Shown: positions 31,110 through 41,679, counted from the first letter of the stretch. The stretch is DNA of 64,000 nucleotides from Methylobacterium gnaphalii (GCF_007992215.1 NZ_BJZV01000001.1:1-64000); one strand, 5' to 3'. Notes: generated by a model from the sequence alone, not told the origin. Made by a program: numbers and translations.

Positions 31110-32402
31110 ATGAACGAGCATTTCACGACGTTCGGCGCTTCGCCCGACTTGAAGATCGCGCGGCTTGCCAACGGCCTAACCATCGCCACCGAGGCGATCC
31201 CCGGCGTCGCGACGGCCTCGCTCGGCGTCTATGTCGGCGCTGGCTCGCGCCATGAGCGGCCCGAGGAGCATGGCCTCAGCCATCTCATCGAGCACATGGC
31301 GTTCAAGGGCACGCAGACCCGCTCGGCCCGGCGTATCGCCGAGGACATCGAGAATGTCGGCGGCGAGATCAACGCGGCGACCTCGACCGAGAGCACCAGC
31401 TACACCGCCCGCATGCTTGGCGAGGATGTCGGCGTCGCCCTCGACGTGCTCGGCGACATCCTGACCAATTCGACATTCGAGGCCGGCGAACTTGCCCGTG
31501 AGAAGGGCGTGATTCTGCAGGAATACGCCGCGGTCGAGGATACTCCGGACGACGTCGTCTACGACGCATTCGTCGAGACGGCCTTTCCCGACCAGCCGCT
31601 CGGCCGGCCGATCCTGGGCCGCCCGGATACCATCGCGAGCTTCGACCGCGCTGGGATCGAGGCCTTCATCGCCCGCGAATATGTGCCCGAGCGCATCGTT
31701 CTGGCTGCGGCCGGCGCCGTATCGCACGAAGAACTCGTCGAGGCCGGTGAGCGGCTCTTCGGCAGCTTGAAGCCCGCGCCGCTGCCGCCTATCGTGCCTG
31801 GCCTCTACGGTGGGGGCGAGCGACGGCTGCAGAAAAAGCTCGAACAGGCGAACCTGGTGCTCGGGCTGCCCGGCCTCTCGTTCCGCGACGATGGCTACTA
31901 TGCGCTGCATCTCTTCGCGCAGATACTCGGTGGCGGCCTGACCTCCCGACTCTGGCATGAAGTGCGCGAGACCCGCGGCCTCGCCTATGACATCCAGGCC
32001 TTCCACTGGCCCTTCTCGGATTGCGGCCTGTTCGGGATTGGCGCTGGCACCTCCGGCGCGGATCTGCGCGAACTGGTCGACGTCTCTATCGCCACCACGC
32101 GCACCGCGACGGAGGAGCTCGACGAAACGGAGCTGGCCCGCGCCAAGGCGCAGCTCAAGGTTTCGCTGCTCTCGGCTCTGGAAACTCCTGGCGGCCGCGT
32201 CGAGCGCAACGCCCGTCAGCTCCTGTCCTGGGGCCGCGTGATCCCCTCTGGCGAGGTGATCGCCAAGGTCGATGCGGTGACGGTGGACGATGTCCGTGCG
32301 GCCGGTCGTGCCGTTATTGCTGGGGCACCGACACTCGCGGCAATCGGCCCTATCCGAAAGCTACAGACGCTGAAGCAGGTTGCCGCCTCGCTCGTGGCGT
32401 AG
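31110..32402 (+). CDS. M16-family zinc peptidase (mitochondrial-processing-peptidase-like)
   Basis: A 430-residue metallopeptidase of the pitrilysin family. The inverted zinc motif HLIEH lies at residues 58-62, with the further Glu in the following helix (AATSTESTSY region). The second domain starts near residue 230 (EQANLVLGLPGLSFRDDGYY). The HXXEH site shows this half is catalytically competent, like the beta subunit of mitochondrial processing peptidase. There is no signal peptide. It follows thrC closely. The substrate is unknown; the annotation as processing peptidase in alphaproteobacteria rests on similarity to the mitochondrial enzyme. Confidence 0.88.
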   Translation: MNEHFTTFGASPDLKIARLANGLTIATEAIPGVATASLGVYVGAGSRHERPEEHGLSHLIEHMAFKGTQTRSARRIAEDIENVGGEINAATSTESTSYTARMLGEDVGVALDVLGDILTNSTFEAGELAREKGVILQEYAAVEDTPDDVVYDAFVETAFPDQPLGRPILGRPDTIASFDRAGIEAFIAREYVPERIVLAAAGAVSHEELVEAGERLFGSLKPAPLPPIVPGLYGGGERRLQKKLEQANLVLGLPGLSFRDDGYYALHLFAQILGGGLTSRLWHEVRETRGLAYDIQAFHWPFSDCGLFGIGAGTSGADLRELVDVSIATTRTATEELDETELARAKAQLKVSLLSALETPGGRVERNARQLLSWGRVIPSGEVIAKVDAVTVDDVRAAGRAVIAGAPTLAAIGPIRKLQTLKQVAASLVA

Positions 32403-32630
32403 CTGGCTACGCATCTGTGTTCGACCTGTGCTGCGGCCTCGAAGACGGTGTGTCGCGCGAGCAGCAAGCCGCTGGCGTTGCGTGACTGGCTGCCGAAAAC
32501 GCTTTGCCGTCCGATCCATTTTGCCGGCTTTGCGACTTGTTCTGATTCCGGATTGTAAGCTTGGCATTAACCCGAGGTTCACGCTTTCCCTGCGACAGGC
32601 ACGGTCCCCAAAAGCAAGGAGCCTAGCACC

Positions 32631-32861
32631 ATGAGAGCACCTCTCCTCGGTATCGCCGCCCTCGCCTTCGGCAGCCTCGCTGTCGCCTCGCCCGCCTCGG
32701 CGCTGCCATTTGCCGGCAGCCTCACGCCGGGCAACGGTGTCGAACAGGCCCGTGTCGTGTCCCGCACGGTGGTTCGCGGCCCGCGTTGCCGGACCGTCGT
32801 CACGAAGCGTCGTGGGCCGTTCGGCCGCGTCGTGGTCGTGCGCAAGCGTGAGTGCTTCTGA
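32631..32861 (+). CDS. Small exported basic protein
   Basis: A 76-residue protein with a signal peptide (MRAPLLGIAALAFGSLAVAS, then PASA before LPFAG). The mature part of about 52 residues is rich in Val and Arg and contains two cysteines (near 53 and 75) that could form a disulfide. AAGGAG precedes the ATG. No family is recognised. It lies alone after a 229-bp gap from the peptidase gene, so it has its own promoter. Confidence 0.65.
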   Translation: MRAPLLGIAALAFGSLAVASPASALPFAGSLTPGNGVEQARVVSRTVVRGPRCRTVVTKRRGPFGRVVVVRKRECF

Positions 32862-33490
32862 TCGACTGAGAGATGGCATGCCGGCGCTAGCAGCGTCTGC
32901 GTAACTAAAGCTCCCGCGCTCGCGGTTCAGACCTTGCACATGAAGGTGCGGGCGCGGATCCAAGTCAGGAATAGGGCGACGCCAGCGGCCGTGGATGCAC
33001 CCAGCACCCCGAGCCCGAAACCGTGGCCGCCGCGCTTGAACAGGTACTTCCCACCAGCACCCCGGCCGTGCCCATGGCATGATCCATCTGCACGGGGGCG
33101 ACGGCGCAGATGGCATCGCCCGCCGCTCGAGCCAGGAAGGCCGGCGGGGACCGCTTAGTGACCTGGGTATCAGCCCTAAATCGACGACCCCGAATTCCGC
33201 GCCCGGCGCCGGTTCGGCAGCGGCTGCACGATCTCGTGATGAGCCGCTGGACCACGGGGCCTGCGGAATGGCCCTTGCGGCAGGATTGCTCGGATCAGCT
33301 TGAGCGCGCCTGGCTGACGGTCAACACCGCCGCGGTAGCGGCGAGCAGCGCTCTGCGATCGAGCGTCATGACCGTGTTAGCTGGTGCTCACCTCCGCGCG
33401 AGGGCTCGCCTGACAAACGGCTCAGAAGCACTTGTGATTCTTGATGCTGCTGCACCGGGGAGCGCTCGCCTGCCCCTTTCCCCGGTTGCC
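32862..33490. other. Mostly non-coding region with a possible gene relic
   Basis: A 629-bp stretch. The only protein-like signal is the frameshifted minus-strand frame at 32927-33087, listed separately. The rest shows no frame with a ribosome site and no strong hairpin. Confidence 0.45.
32927..33087 (-). pseudogene. Possible frameshifted small membrane protein
   Basis: From the ATG at 33087 one frame reads MDHAMGTAGVLVG, then turns unlikely. In the frame shifted by one base the sequence continues KYLFKRGGHGFGLGVLGAST, then AAGVALFLTWIRARTFMCKV and a stop at 32927. Joined, this gives a plausible 53-residue protein with one membrane helix. The total length, 161 nt, is one base short of a full reading frame. 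The break lies in a G-rich run near 33050. It may be a real frameshift, a sequencing error, or a chance frame. There is no Shine-Dalgarno sequence before the ATG. Confidence 0.3.
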
Positions 33491-34756
33491 TTACGCCCTC
33501 CGCTCCAGCGCCGCGACGTAGAAGCCGTCGGTACCGGTCAGGGCCGGGCTCATCTGCAGCCCCTGCTGCGTCAGCCGTACGAATGGCGCTAGGCCAGGGG
33601 TGCCCGCCGCCAGCACCTCATCTGCTGCCACGACTGCGAAGCGTTCGCCCTGGCGCTTCAACAGACCCGCGACCGCGGCGTCGTTCTCCTCTGGCAGCAG
33701 CGAGCAGGTTACGTAGACGATGCGTCCGCCCGGGCGCACGAGTTCGGCCGCTCGATCGAGCACTTGTGCCTGCTCCGAGACGCGCAGTGCCAAGCTTCCC
33801 GGGCGCAGGCGCCACTTGGCGTCCGGGTTGCGGCGCCAGGTGCCGGTACCCGTGCAGGGCGCGTCGACCAGCACGCGGTCGACTGTGCCGTCGAGGTCGG
33901 TCAGCACGTCGGCCCTTGCGCGGCCGGCGCGAGGCGTGCGGATTTCGGCCTCGGCGCCGGAACGGCGCAGGCGTTCGTGGATCGGCGCGAGCCGGCGCGG
34001 GTCAGCATCGGTTGCGATGATGCGGCCCTTGTTTCGCGTCAATGCGGCCAAGCCCAGCGTCTTGCCGCCGCCGCCGGCGCAGAGATCGACGATTGTCTCA
34101 CCGGGCCTCGCGCCGGAGAGCAGCGTCGCGAGCTGCGAACCCTCGTCCTGGATCTCATAGAGGCCTTCGATGAACTCCGGCTCGATATGCAGCGCCGGTC
34201 CGCGCCCGTCCTCGCCGAGCGGAATGCGCAAGCCCATCGGCGCATGTGGCGTCAGCTCCGGTGCGAGATGGGCGAGCCGACTCAATGCCTCGTCACGATC
34301 GAGCTTCAGCCTGTTGACCCGGATGTCGAGCGGCGCCCGCCGACCGAGCGCCCGCAACTCCGGCAACAGATCGCCCCCGAACACGCCCTGCAGCGAGGGC
34401 AGCACCCAATCCGGTGCATCGCCTGCGATCTCTGGCGGCGCATCGTCGAGGCTGCCGTTGGCAAGGCGCTCCTGCTCCTGCGCGCTCAGCGGCTCAGGCG
34501 CGAAACGTCCCCCGTTGAACAGACTGGCGATAGTCGGTGCGGCGAGCCCGCGCTGCAGCCGCAGCATACCGATCAGCACCGCGCGCGGCGTTTCCTGACC
34601 CATGATCCAGGCGGCGGAGGCGCGGCGGCGCAGGCCATCATAGACGAGGCTGGCGATGGCGGCGCGGTCACCCGATCCGGCGAAACGGTGGGCGAGGCCC
34701 CAGTCCTTGAGGGCATCGGCAGCAGGGCGGCGGCGCTCGGCGATGTCGGCAAGCAC
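33491..34756 (-). CDS. RsmB/NOP-family rRNA cytosine-C5 methyltransferase
   Basis: A SAM-dependent methyltransferase of the RsmB (Sun/NOL1/NOP2) type. Seen: an N-terminal NusB-like helical region (LADIAERRRPAADALKDWG onward), the SAM motif VDLCAGGGGKTLGLAAL, and both catalytic cysteines, in VDAPCTGTGTWRRNPD (motif IV) and VYVTCSLLPEEND (motif VI). The GTG at 34756 is the first standard start, but the family's conserved N-terminus (LTPSARLSAAIEVLADIAE) continues upstream to a CTG at 34792 that has GGAG 6 nt before it. CTG initiation is plausible. It probably methylates 16S rRNA, though the family includes other substrates. Confidence 0.85.
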   Translation of the reverse strand: MLADIAERRRPAADALKDWGLAHRFAGSGDRAAIASLVYDGLRRRASAAWIMGQETPRAVLIGMLRLQRGLAAPTIASLFNGGRFAPEPLSAQEQERLANGSLDDAPPEIAGDAPDWVLPSLQGVFGGDLLPELRALGRRAPLDIRVNRLKLDRDEALSRLAHLAPELTPHAPMGLRIPLGEDGRGPALHIEPEFIEGLYEIQDEGSQLATLLSGARPGETIVDLCAGGGGKTLGLAALTRNKGRIIATDADPRRLAPIHERLRRSGAEAEIRTPRAGRARADVLTDLDGTVDRVLVDAPCTGTGTWRRNPDAKWRLRPGSLALRVSEQAQVLDRAAELVRPGGRIVYVTCSLLPEENDAAVAGLLKRQGERFAVVAADEVLAAGTPGLAPFVRLTQQGLQMSPALTGTDGFYVAALERRA

Positions 34757-34954
34757 CTCGATGGCGGCGGAAAGGCGGGCGGAAGGGGTCAGGATGGGCT
34801 CCGGAAAGATGTCGTTGACTCTGCCATCATGCGGCCACGCTTAATTCGGGACTTGGCCATGATAAGGCCGAGCTTAGAGCGCGTTCGCCCCTCAAGACAG
34901 GCGACGAGCCGTTGGCGTCAACGGTTCCCGTATGAGTTCAAGCGGGAGAGTACA

Positions 34955-35143
34955 ATGAAGCCGAGATCGCCCCTCTATCCTCTCGCTGCCGCCTGCCTCT
35001 TTGCGCTGGCTGCCGCAGCTTGCTCGCGGGCGCCGGCCGAGCCGATTGCCGATCCGGTCCCGCCGCCGCGCCGTCCCTACGACGCCAAGACCCAACTCGA
35101 ATACGGCGATCCGCGTCCTCCAGTCCCGCCGCAGCGCTACTGA
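34955..35143 (+). CDS. Small lipoprotein
   Basis: A 62-residue protein starting at an ATG with GGGAGAG 5 nt upstream. A signal peptide (PLAAACLFALAAAAC) ends in a lipobox with Cys23, so the protein is expected in a membrane facing the periplasm. The mature 40 residues are Pro-rich (PVPPPRRPYDAKTQLEYGDP). It is short enough to miss in automated calls. It resembles the many small Pro-rich lipoproteins of alphaproteobacteria; no function is known. Confidence 0.65.
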   Translation: MKPRSPLYPLAAACLFALAAAACSRAPAEPIADPVPPPRRPYDAKTQLEYGDPRPPVPPQRY

Positions 35144-35152
35144 TCACGGCAA

Positions 35153-35428
35153 CTAAGGCTTGGCCGGTAGGCTGATCACGGCGTCGCGCGTTCGGTCGAT
35201 CATCGCCCCAAGTACGGAATGATAAGCCGCCTGCATCGGCTCCAGTCCGGCCGCCTGCGCTTCGGCGGCGAGGGTGGCCTGCAGATCGCTCATCGCCTCG
35301 CTGCGGCGGTCCAGATCCGGTGAGGCGAGCGCGAACTCGATGATCGCGGCCTGTGCCTGTGCGAGTTCGGTTCGGTCGCTGCGCGCGATGAGCCCGCGCA
35401 GCGTCTCGATGCATTGAGCCTTGGTCAT
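35153..35428 (-). CDS. Hypothetical helical protein
   Basis: A 91-residue protein, predicted wholly helical and cytosolic (TKAQCIETLRGLIARSDRTE, AQAQAAIIEFALASPDLD). It lies tail-to-tail with the small lipoprotein gene, 10 nt away. The ribosome site is weak (GGGAAACGCC). No family is recognised. The frame is coding-like because of the even helical heptad pattern and the absence of rare residues. Confidence 0.55.
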   Translation of the reverse strand: MTKAQCIETLRGLIARSDRTELAQAQAAIIEFALASPDLDRRSEAMSDLQATLAAEAQAAGLEPMQAAYHSVLGAMIDRTRDAVISLPAKP

Positions 35429-35540
35429 TCTGTCGGCGTTTCCCAGGTCGCATGTGCCGGACGAGCGCCGAACGTTGCACCGTACCCTAACCGTGTGGGG
35501 AGGCCGTGCAAATGGAACCGAGCGATCGGCTCGCCAGCGC

Positions 35541-36485
35541 TCAAGACGCCTCGCGTTCGCGGCGGCTCTGATAGCTGCGCAACCCCGTATAGACGAGTTG
35601 CAGGAAAGGCCGGCGTGAGTCCGGCGCCGCCTTGTCTCCGCGGGCGATCAGGTCGCCGATGATGTGGTCCGCCTCGATGCGGGCCCCGCCCTCTATGTCG
35701 CGCAGCATGGAAGCGGTCATCGGCGAGCCTTCCGTGGTCAGCGTCTTGCGCGCGCCCTCGAAAACCTTCTCACGCGGACCGTAGCCGGCGGCGACGGCCA
35801 CCGCCCGGCACTCGTCGTGCAGCGCTTCCAGGAAAGCCCTCCCACCCGGCGCGGCGACGATGTCGCCGATCGTGGCACGCATCAGGGTCGTGCTGCCAGC
35901 GAGTGTCGCCAGAAACACCCACTTCTCCCACATCTCGAGCAGAACCTTGTCGCTCGACCGCGTCTGGAAGCGGACACCATCCATCAACGCTTCGATCGCT
36001 TGGATGCGCTCTGAACGTGAACCATCACGCTCGCCGTAGGTGAGCGAGTGCAGCTCGGTCATCTGACGGATCTCGCCGCCCTTGGTCAGCGTCGCGACGA
36101 TGGCACAGCTTCCTCCGAGCACGCGCTCCGCTCCGATCTGTCTGTCGAGGACGTCGAGATGCTTCATGCCGTTGAGGATCGGCAGCACCGCGGTCCGCTG
36201 GCCGACGGCGGGAGCAACATCGGCGATGGCGGTGTCGAGGTCGTAGGCCTTGCAGGATAGGAGCACGAGATCGAACGGACCGGCGCCTGCCAGCGCATCG
36301 GCGGTCACGGTCTGCGGCGCATCGATCTTGTAGTCCCCGACCGGGCTTCGGACCTGGAGGCCTTCGGCGGCGAGCTTCTCGGCACGCGCCTTTCGGACCA
36401 GGAAGGTGACGTCACGCCCGATCTGGGCGAGCCGTGCGCCGAAATAGCCGCCCGTCGCGCCTGCGCCGACCACGAGAACCCGCAT
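35541..36485 (-). CDS. PanE/ketopantoate-reductase-family oxidoreductase
   Basis: A 314-residue NADPH-dependent reductase. Seen: the N-terminal Rossmann motif VVGAGATGGYFGARLAQIG at residues 6-24, LNGMKHLDVL near 105 with the conserved Asn, the helical domain with EMWEKWVFLATLAGSTTLMR near 190, and SMLRDIEGGARIEADHIIGD near 262, where the catalytic and substrate-binding residues lie in PanE. The start at 36485 has GGAGG 6 nt upstream. In Methylobacterium extorquens a PanE-family protein (PanE2) was reported to act as an oxalyl-CoA reductase, giving glyoxylate; whether this gene is that orthologue or an ordinary 2-dehydropantoate 2-reductase cannot be read from sequence. No oxalate-island palindrome lies upstream. 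Confidence 0.85.
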   Translation of the reverse strand: MRVLVVGAGATGGYFGARLAQIGRDVTFLVRKARAEKLAAEGLQVRSPVGDYKIDAPQTVTADALAGAGPFDLVLLSCKAYDLDTAIADVAPAVGQRTAVLPILNGMKHLDVLDRQIGAERVLGGSCAIVATLTKGGEIRQMTELHSLTYGERDGSRSERIQAIEALMDGVRFQTRSSDKVLLEMWEKWVFLATLAGSTTLMRATIGDIVAAPGGRAFLEALHDECRAVAVAAGYGPREKVFEGARKTLTTEGSPMTASMLRDIEGGARIEADHIIGDLIARGDKAAPDSRRPFLQLVYTGLRSYQSRREREAS

Positions 36486-36760
36486 CGCCATCCTCCGCCT
36501 GTTTCCGTGCCTGTATGCGCCGTCCGGGCGCTGGCGCAATGACATCCTCGTGGTTCCAGGGCCCGCCGGAGGCGAGAACCCGGATTCGGGCCATGATCCG
36601 CGGCTTCAGCAGAAAGTCGTCGTCGATCCTATCGGCAGCCAGGAGTTGACGGAGCAATTCCAAGAGGTCGGCGCAAAACTCTCCGCAGCGAACAGCAACG
36701 CCCAGGCCGACCAAGCCTATGACGAACTGCTGGCGACGGCGAAGTCGGTATCGTCGCAAG

Positions 36761-36792
36761 GATCCGGCGGTCGGGTCTCCGTCCGCCGGATC
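36761..36792 (-). terminator. Hairpin downstream of guaB
   Basis: GATCCGGCGG (36761-36770) pairs perfectly with CCGCCGGATC (36783-36792) around a 12-nt loop, 15 nt after the guaB stop codon on the minus strand. The tail is only weakly T-rich, so termination is likely but not certain. Confidence 0.45.
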
Positions 36793-36806
36793 GCTGGAAC
36801 TTGGGT

Positions 36807-38486
<1,680 letters not shown>

Positions 38487-38587
38487 TTATGATCCTCGGG
38501 CATCGAGGCCACTCCGCGGCGCCTCAGCATGAGGAGTGTAGCGGTGGCGGCCTCGAGAGCCGAAGCGGCGAGAAGCGGGCGAGCGTC

Positions 38588-39475
38588 TTACTCGCTCCGC
38601 CCGGCCGTGCCCTTGTCACCGTATTCCGGCGGCAGGCCGAAATAATCGGTCAGGACGCCGTCGACGCCCGGTGCCCGGCCGAAGCGCGCGCAATCAGGGT
38701 CGAGAGGCGCCTCTCCGAGCATGGTGACCCGGATGCGGTTCCAGTCCGGGATGAACAGCTCGGACTTGAATGGGTCTTTGCCGGTGGCGATGAAGAAGCC
38801 GAAATCCTGGCCGAACTCGCCGGCGAGGTCGTAGGCATCGCTGTCCTTCGAGAAGCGCGGCTGGCTGGTAAAGGAGTTGGCCGCACCGCCCCAGATCATC
38901 GCAGCGCGCTGCTGGCGGTGCCGGTCGATCGCCTCGGCTTCCACCGTAAGGCTGCCGAGGCCGATCGGAATGCGCGGCACCGGGATGCGGCCAAGGCCTT
39001 CGGCCGCGCTGACGCCGAGCTGGCCGGCGATGGAGATCGCGGCCGAGACGCCAATGGTCGAGCCGGCTCCGAGAAGATCAGTCGGGTCGACGCGGGTGAT
39101 CCGCGAGCGCACCGTGAGGTCGGCGTTCGGCGTCGAGACAACGTCGTATTTCAGCGACAACTCGTAGCACATGGCGCGGTCGGCTGCGTTCGCCGTGAGT
39201 GCCCGCTGCTCCGGCGTCAGCGCCGACGCGCCGACGGCATCGGCCGGGAAGGCCGTCGGGATAATGCGCACCGTGCGCGTGCGGGCCAGCGCGCCCTGAT
39301 CGACGAATAGACGTGCATCCGAGGCAACGGCGTCGCTGCCGGAGAGACGGTCTTGGCGCGTCAGCGAGCGGCCGTCGGTCAGCACGACCTTGCCGCAACC
39401 GGCAACAGAGGCGAGCAAAGCCGTTGCCAGGGCGATGCTCAGGGCAAATCCTGGCTTATGGTGCCGAGAGGGCAT
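38588..39475 (-). CDS. DUF3313-like lipoprotein
   Basis: A 295-residue exported protein. A basic signal peptide (FALSIALATALLASVAGC) ends in a lipobox with Cys27. The mature chain contains LSLKYDVVSTPNADLTVRSR and SLTVEAEAIDRHRQQRAAMI, a layout like the DUF3313 family of outer-membrane lipoproteins, and it is Gly/Ala-rich in the middle (GAGSTIGVSAAISIAGQLGV). No enzymatic motif is seen. It faces the divergent MFS gene across 241 bp. The family assignment is by pattern only. Confidence 0.65.
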   Translation of the reverse strand: MPSRHHKPGFALSIALATALLASVAGCGKVVLTDGRSLTRQDRLSGSDAVASDARLFVDQGALARTRTVRIIPTAFPADAVGASALTPEQRALTANAADRAMCYELSLKYDVVSTPNADLTVRSRITRVDPTDLLGAGSTIGVSAAISIAGQLGVSAAEGLGRIPVPRIPIGLGSLTVEAEAIDRHRQQRAAMIWGGAANSFTSQPRFSKDSDAYDLAGEFGQDFGFFIATGKDPFKSELFIPDWNRIRVTMLGEAPLDPDCARFGRAPGVDGVLTDYFGLPPEYGDKGTAGRSE

Positions 39476-39654
39476 CCGATGCCTTTCTTGGATCGATGTC
39501 GGATCGTCCTCGATCGATGGGGACGGTCGCGCGGAGCTGCAGCGCCCGCCCGCGCCACTCCGACTTGTTCCCGAATTTAAAGCTGCGCTTGGGGGATATG
39601 AAAGGGTCGAGCATGCCGCGAGCTGTCGAAGCTAGGCTCCCTGTGGCCCGTCAG

Positions 39655-39676
39655 ACACGATTCTGAAACACGATTC
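39655..39676. repeat. Direct repeat upstream of MFS gene
   Basis: ACACGATTC occurs twice, at 39655-39663 and 39668-39676, separated by TGAA (13-bp period), about 40-60 bp upstream of the MFS start. It could be a tandem regulator site; no regulator is adjacent. Confidence 0.35.
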
Positions 39677-39716
39677 AGGGGTTGAATTCATCCTCAGGGA
39701 ATCCACGCAGGAGCTC

Positions 39717-41210
39717 TTGGCGCTATCTGCAGCCCCAATGCGTCCCTCCCAGATCGTCCCTCTCGTCGTCGCCACGGCCCTGTTCATGGAGAACACCGAT
39801 TCCACGGTGATCGCCACCGCGCTACCGGTGATCGCCAAGAGTCTCGGCGAAGATCCCATCGCACTGAAGCTGGCTCTGACCTCCTATCTCGTCAGCCTCG
39901 CCATTTTCATTCCCGTCTCCGGTTGGGCCGCGGACCGCTACGGCGCACGCACGGTATTTCGCGTTGCGCTCTGCGTGTTCATGGCAGGTTCGCTTGCCTG
40001 CGCAGGATCGAGTTCGCTCGCCGGCTTTGTCGCTGCGCGCTTCCTACAAGGCATAGGCGGCGCGATGATGGTGCCGGTGGGGCGTCTGGTTATCCTGCGC
40101 AGCGTGCCGAAGAACGAGCTTGTCGGAGCGCTCGCCTACCTCACGATTCCCGCGCTGATTGGGCCGGTGCTCGGACCACCAGTGGGTGGCTTCGTCACCA
40201 CCTATTTCGACTGGCGCTGGATCTTTTTCATCAACATTCCGATCGGACTCGCGGGCATCGTGCTGGCGACAATCTATTTCGAGAACCTCAAGGAACCGGA
40301 GCGGCCGCCGCTCGATGTCCTGGGCTTCCTGCTGTCCGGCACCGGGCTCGCCCTTCTAATGCTCGGTCTCGCCTCAACCGGGCGGCATCTGCTGCCGGAC
40401 TGGCTGTCCTGGGGCAGTGTCGCTGCCGGTGCGGCGCTGCTTGTGATCTATCTTCGGCACTCGCGCGGCATGGCGAGCCCTGTCATCCGGCTTGATCTCC
40501 TACGCCATGCGACCTTCCGCGCCTCAGTGACTGGAGGGAGCCTGTTCCGGATCGGCACCAGTGCGATCCCCTTCCTCCTGCCGCTGATGCTTCAAATCGG
40601 CTTTGGGCTCGATCCGCTGAATTCGGGGCTGATCACCTTCGCCTCGGCAGTCGGGGCGCTTCTCATCAAGATCATCGGTCCACGCATCCTGCGCCTGTAC
40701 GGATTTCGCCAGGTCATGCTGACGAACGCACTGATCGCCTCAGGATTCCTGGCCTTGAACGGCCTGTTCACGGCCGGCACGCCGCATTGGCTGATCGTCT
40801 GCGCGCTGTTGTTCGGCGGCTGTTTCCGCTCGCTGCAATTTACCTGCGTGAACGCCATCGCCTATGCCGATCTCGACAATCGCGAGATGAGCGCCGCGAC
40901 GAGCCTTGCCAGCGTGGCGCAACAGGTCTCGCTCAGCCTCGGCGTGACCATCGGCGCGCTGGCGCTGGAGACCTCTGCAGCCTTCCATTGCCATGCTGGG
41001 ATCACGGCGGCAGATTTCGCGCCGGCCTTCTTCACCGTTGCCCTGGTCTCGGCGTCGGCGATCTGGCCCTTTTCGCGCCTCGCGCCGGATGCGGGGGCAG
41101 AGGTGTCCGGTCAGCGCACCCTGATGACGAAGCCTGCCGACGGCTCACCGGCGACACTGGCACCGATCACGCCGCTTCACGCATCGGAGCCCGGCCGCCC
41201 GAGCGCTTGA
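39717..41210 (+). CDS. MFS transporter, DHA2-type (14 helices)
   Basis: A 497-residue inner-membrane efflux-type carrier. Seen: motif D1 in ENTDSTVIATALPVIAKSL, motif A in WAADRYGARTVF, motif B RFLQGIGGAMMVPVGRLVI, and the antiporter motif C GPVLGPPVGGFVTTYFDWRW. Together these are marks of the drug:H+ antiporter-2 group. The TTG start at 39717 has AGGAG 3 nt upstream; an ATG follows at 39738 without a ribosome site. The last 44 bp overlap the convergent DoxX gene, an unusually long tail-to-tail overlap. Confidence 0.85.
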   Translation: MALSAAPMRPSQIVPLVVATALFMENTDSTVIATALPVIAKSLGEDPIALKLALTSYLVSLAIFIPVSGWAADRYGARTVFRVALCVFMAGSLACAGSSSLAGFVAARFLQGIGGAMMVPVGRLVILRSVPKNELVGALAYLTIPALIGPVLGPPVGGFVTTYFDWRWIFFINIPIGLAGIVLATIYFENLKEPERPPLDVLGFLLSGTGLALLMLGLASTGRHLLPDWLSWGSVAAGAALLVIYLRHSRGMASPVIRLDLLRHATFRASVTGGSLFRIGTSAIPFLLPLMLQIGFGLDPLNSGLITFASAVGALLIKIIGPRILRLYGFRQVMLTNALIASGFLALNGLFTAGTPHWLIVCALLFGGCFRSLQFTCVNAIAYADLDNREMSAATSLASVAQQVSLSLGVTIGALALETSAAFHCHAGITAADFAPAFFTVALVSASAIWPFSRLAPDAGAEVSGQRTLMTKPADGSPATLAPITPLHASEPGRPSA

Positions 41211-41679
41211 CCGGCGCCTTCTTCGGCGGGGCTTTGGCCGCGCTCGCCCGCGGCTTCGCCGGCGCGGATGAACCCGAACGCCAGCCCTGCCAGCTCCAGC
41301 CGCCGGGACCGGCCATGGCGTAGATCAGGAAGGCACCGGCGAGGCCGAGATCGGAGAGCAGGAAGGTGCGCTCGGTGACGGCGGCGGCTCCCGAAAACAT
41401 CCAGAACGGGTGCAGCAGCGCCGCAAACGCCGCCACGAAGCCGGCCATGGCAAGTCCGGTGATCCGCGGCATCACCCCGAGAATCAGCGCCAGCGGCCCA
41501 AAGACCTGGACGATGACCGCGGCAGTAGCGAGCGCGTTCGGCGCGGGCAGGCCGGCGCTGGCAAGCGTCACGGCGAAGCCAGAAACGTTGAGCGCGCGTC
41601 CGATCCCGGTAGGAAGCAGTGCCGCGGCCATGAACAGGCGTGCGGCGAGAAAGGCACCGTTGCGGGCGCGATCGGTCAC
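41167..41679 (-). CDS. DoxX-family membrane protein
   Basis: A 170-residue protein with four predicted membrane helices. The motif LFMAAALLPTGIGRALNVSGF and the ending HPFWMFSGAAAVTERTFLLSD with DLGLAGAFLIY are typical of DoxX/YphA. The C-terminal 35 residues are a basic Lys/Pro/Ala tail (KPRASAAKAPPKKAPVKRSG). DoxX proteins associate with redox enzymes or membrane integrity; function here is unassigned. It overlaps the end of the MFS gene by 44 bp. Confidence 0.8.
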   Translation of the reverse strand: MTDRARNGAFLAARLFMAAALLPTGIGRALNVSGFAVTLASAGLPAPNALATAAVIVQVFGPLALILGVMPRITGLAMAGFVAAFAALLHPFWMFSGAAAVTERTFLLSDLGLAGAFLIYAMAGPGGWSWQGWRSGSSAPAKPRASAAKAPPKKAPVKRSGGRAPMREAA

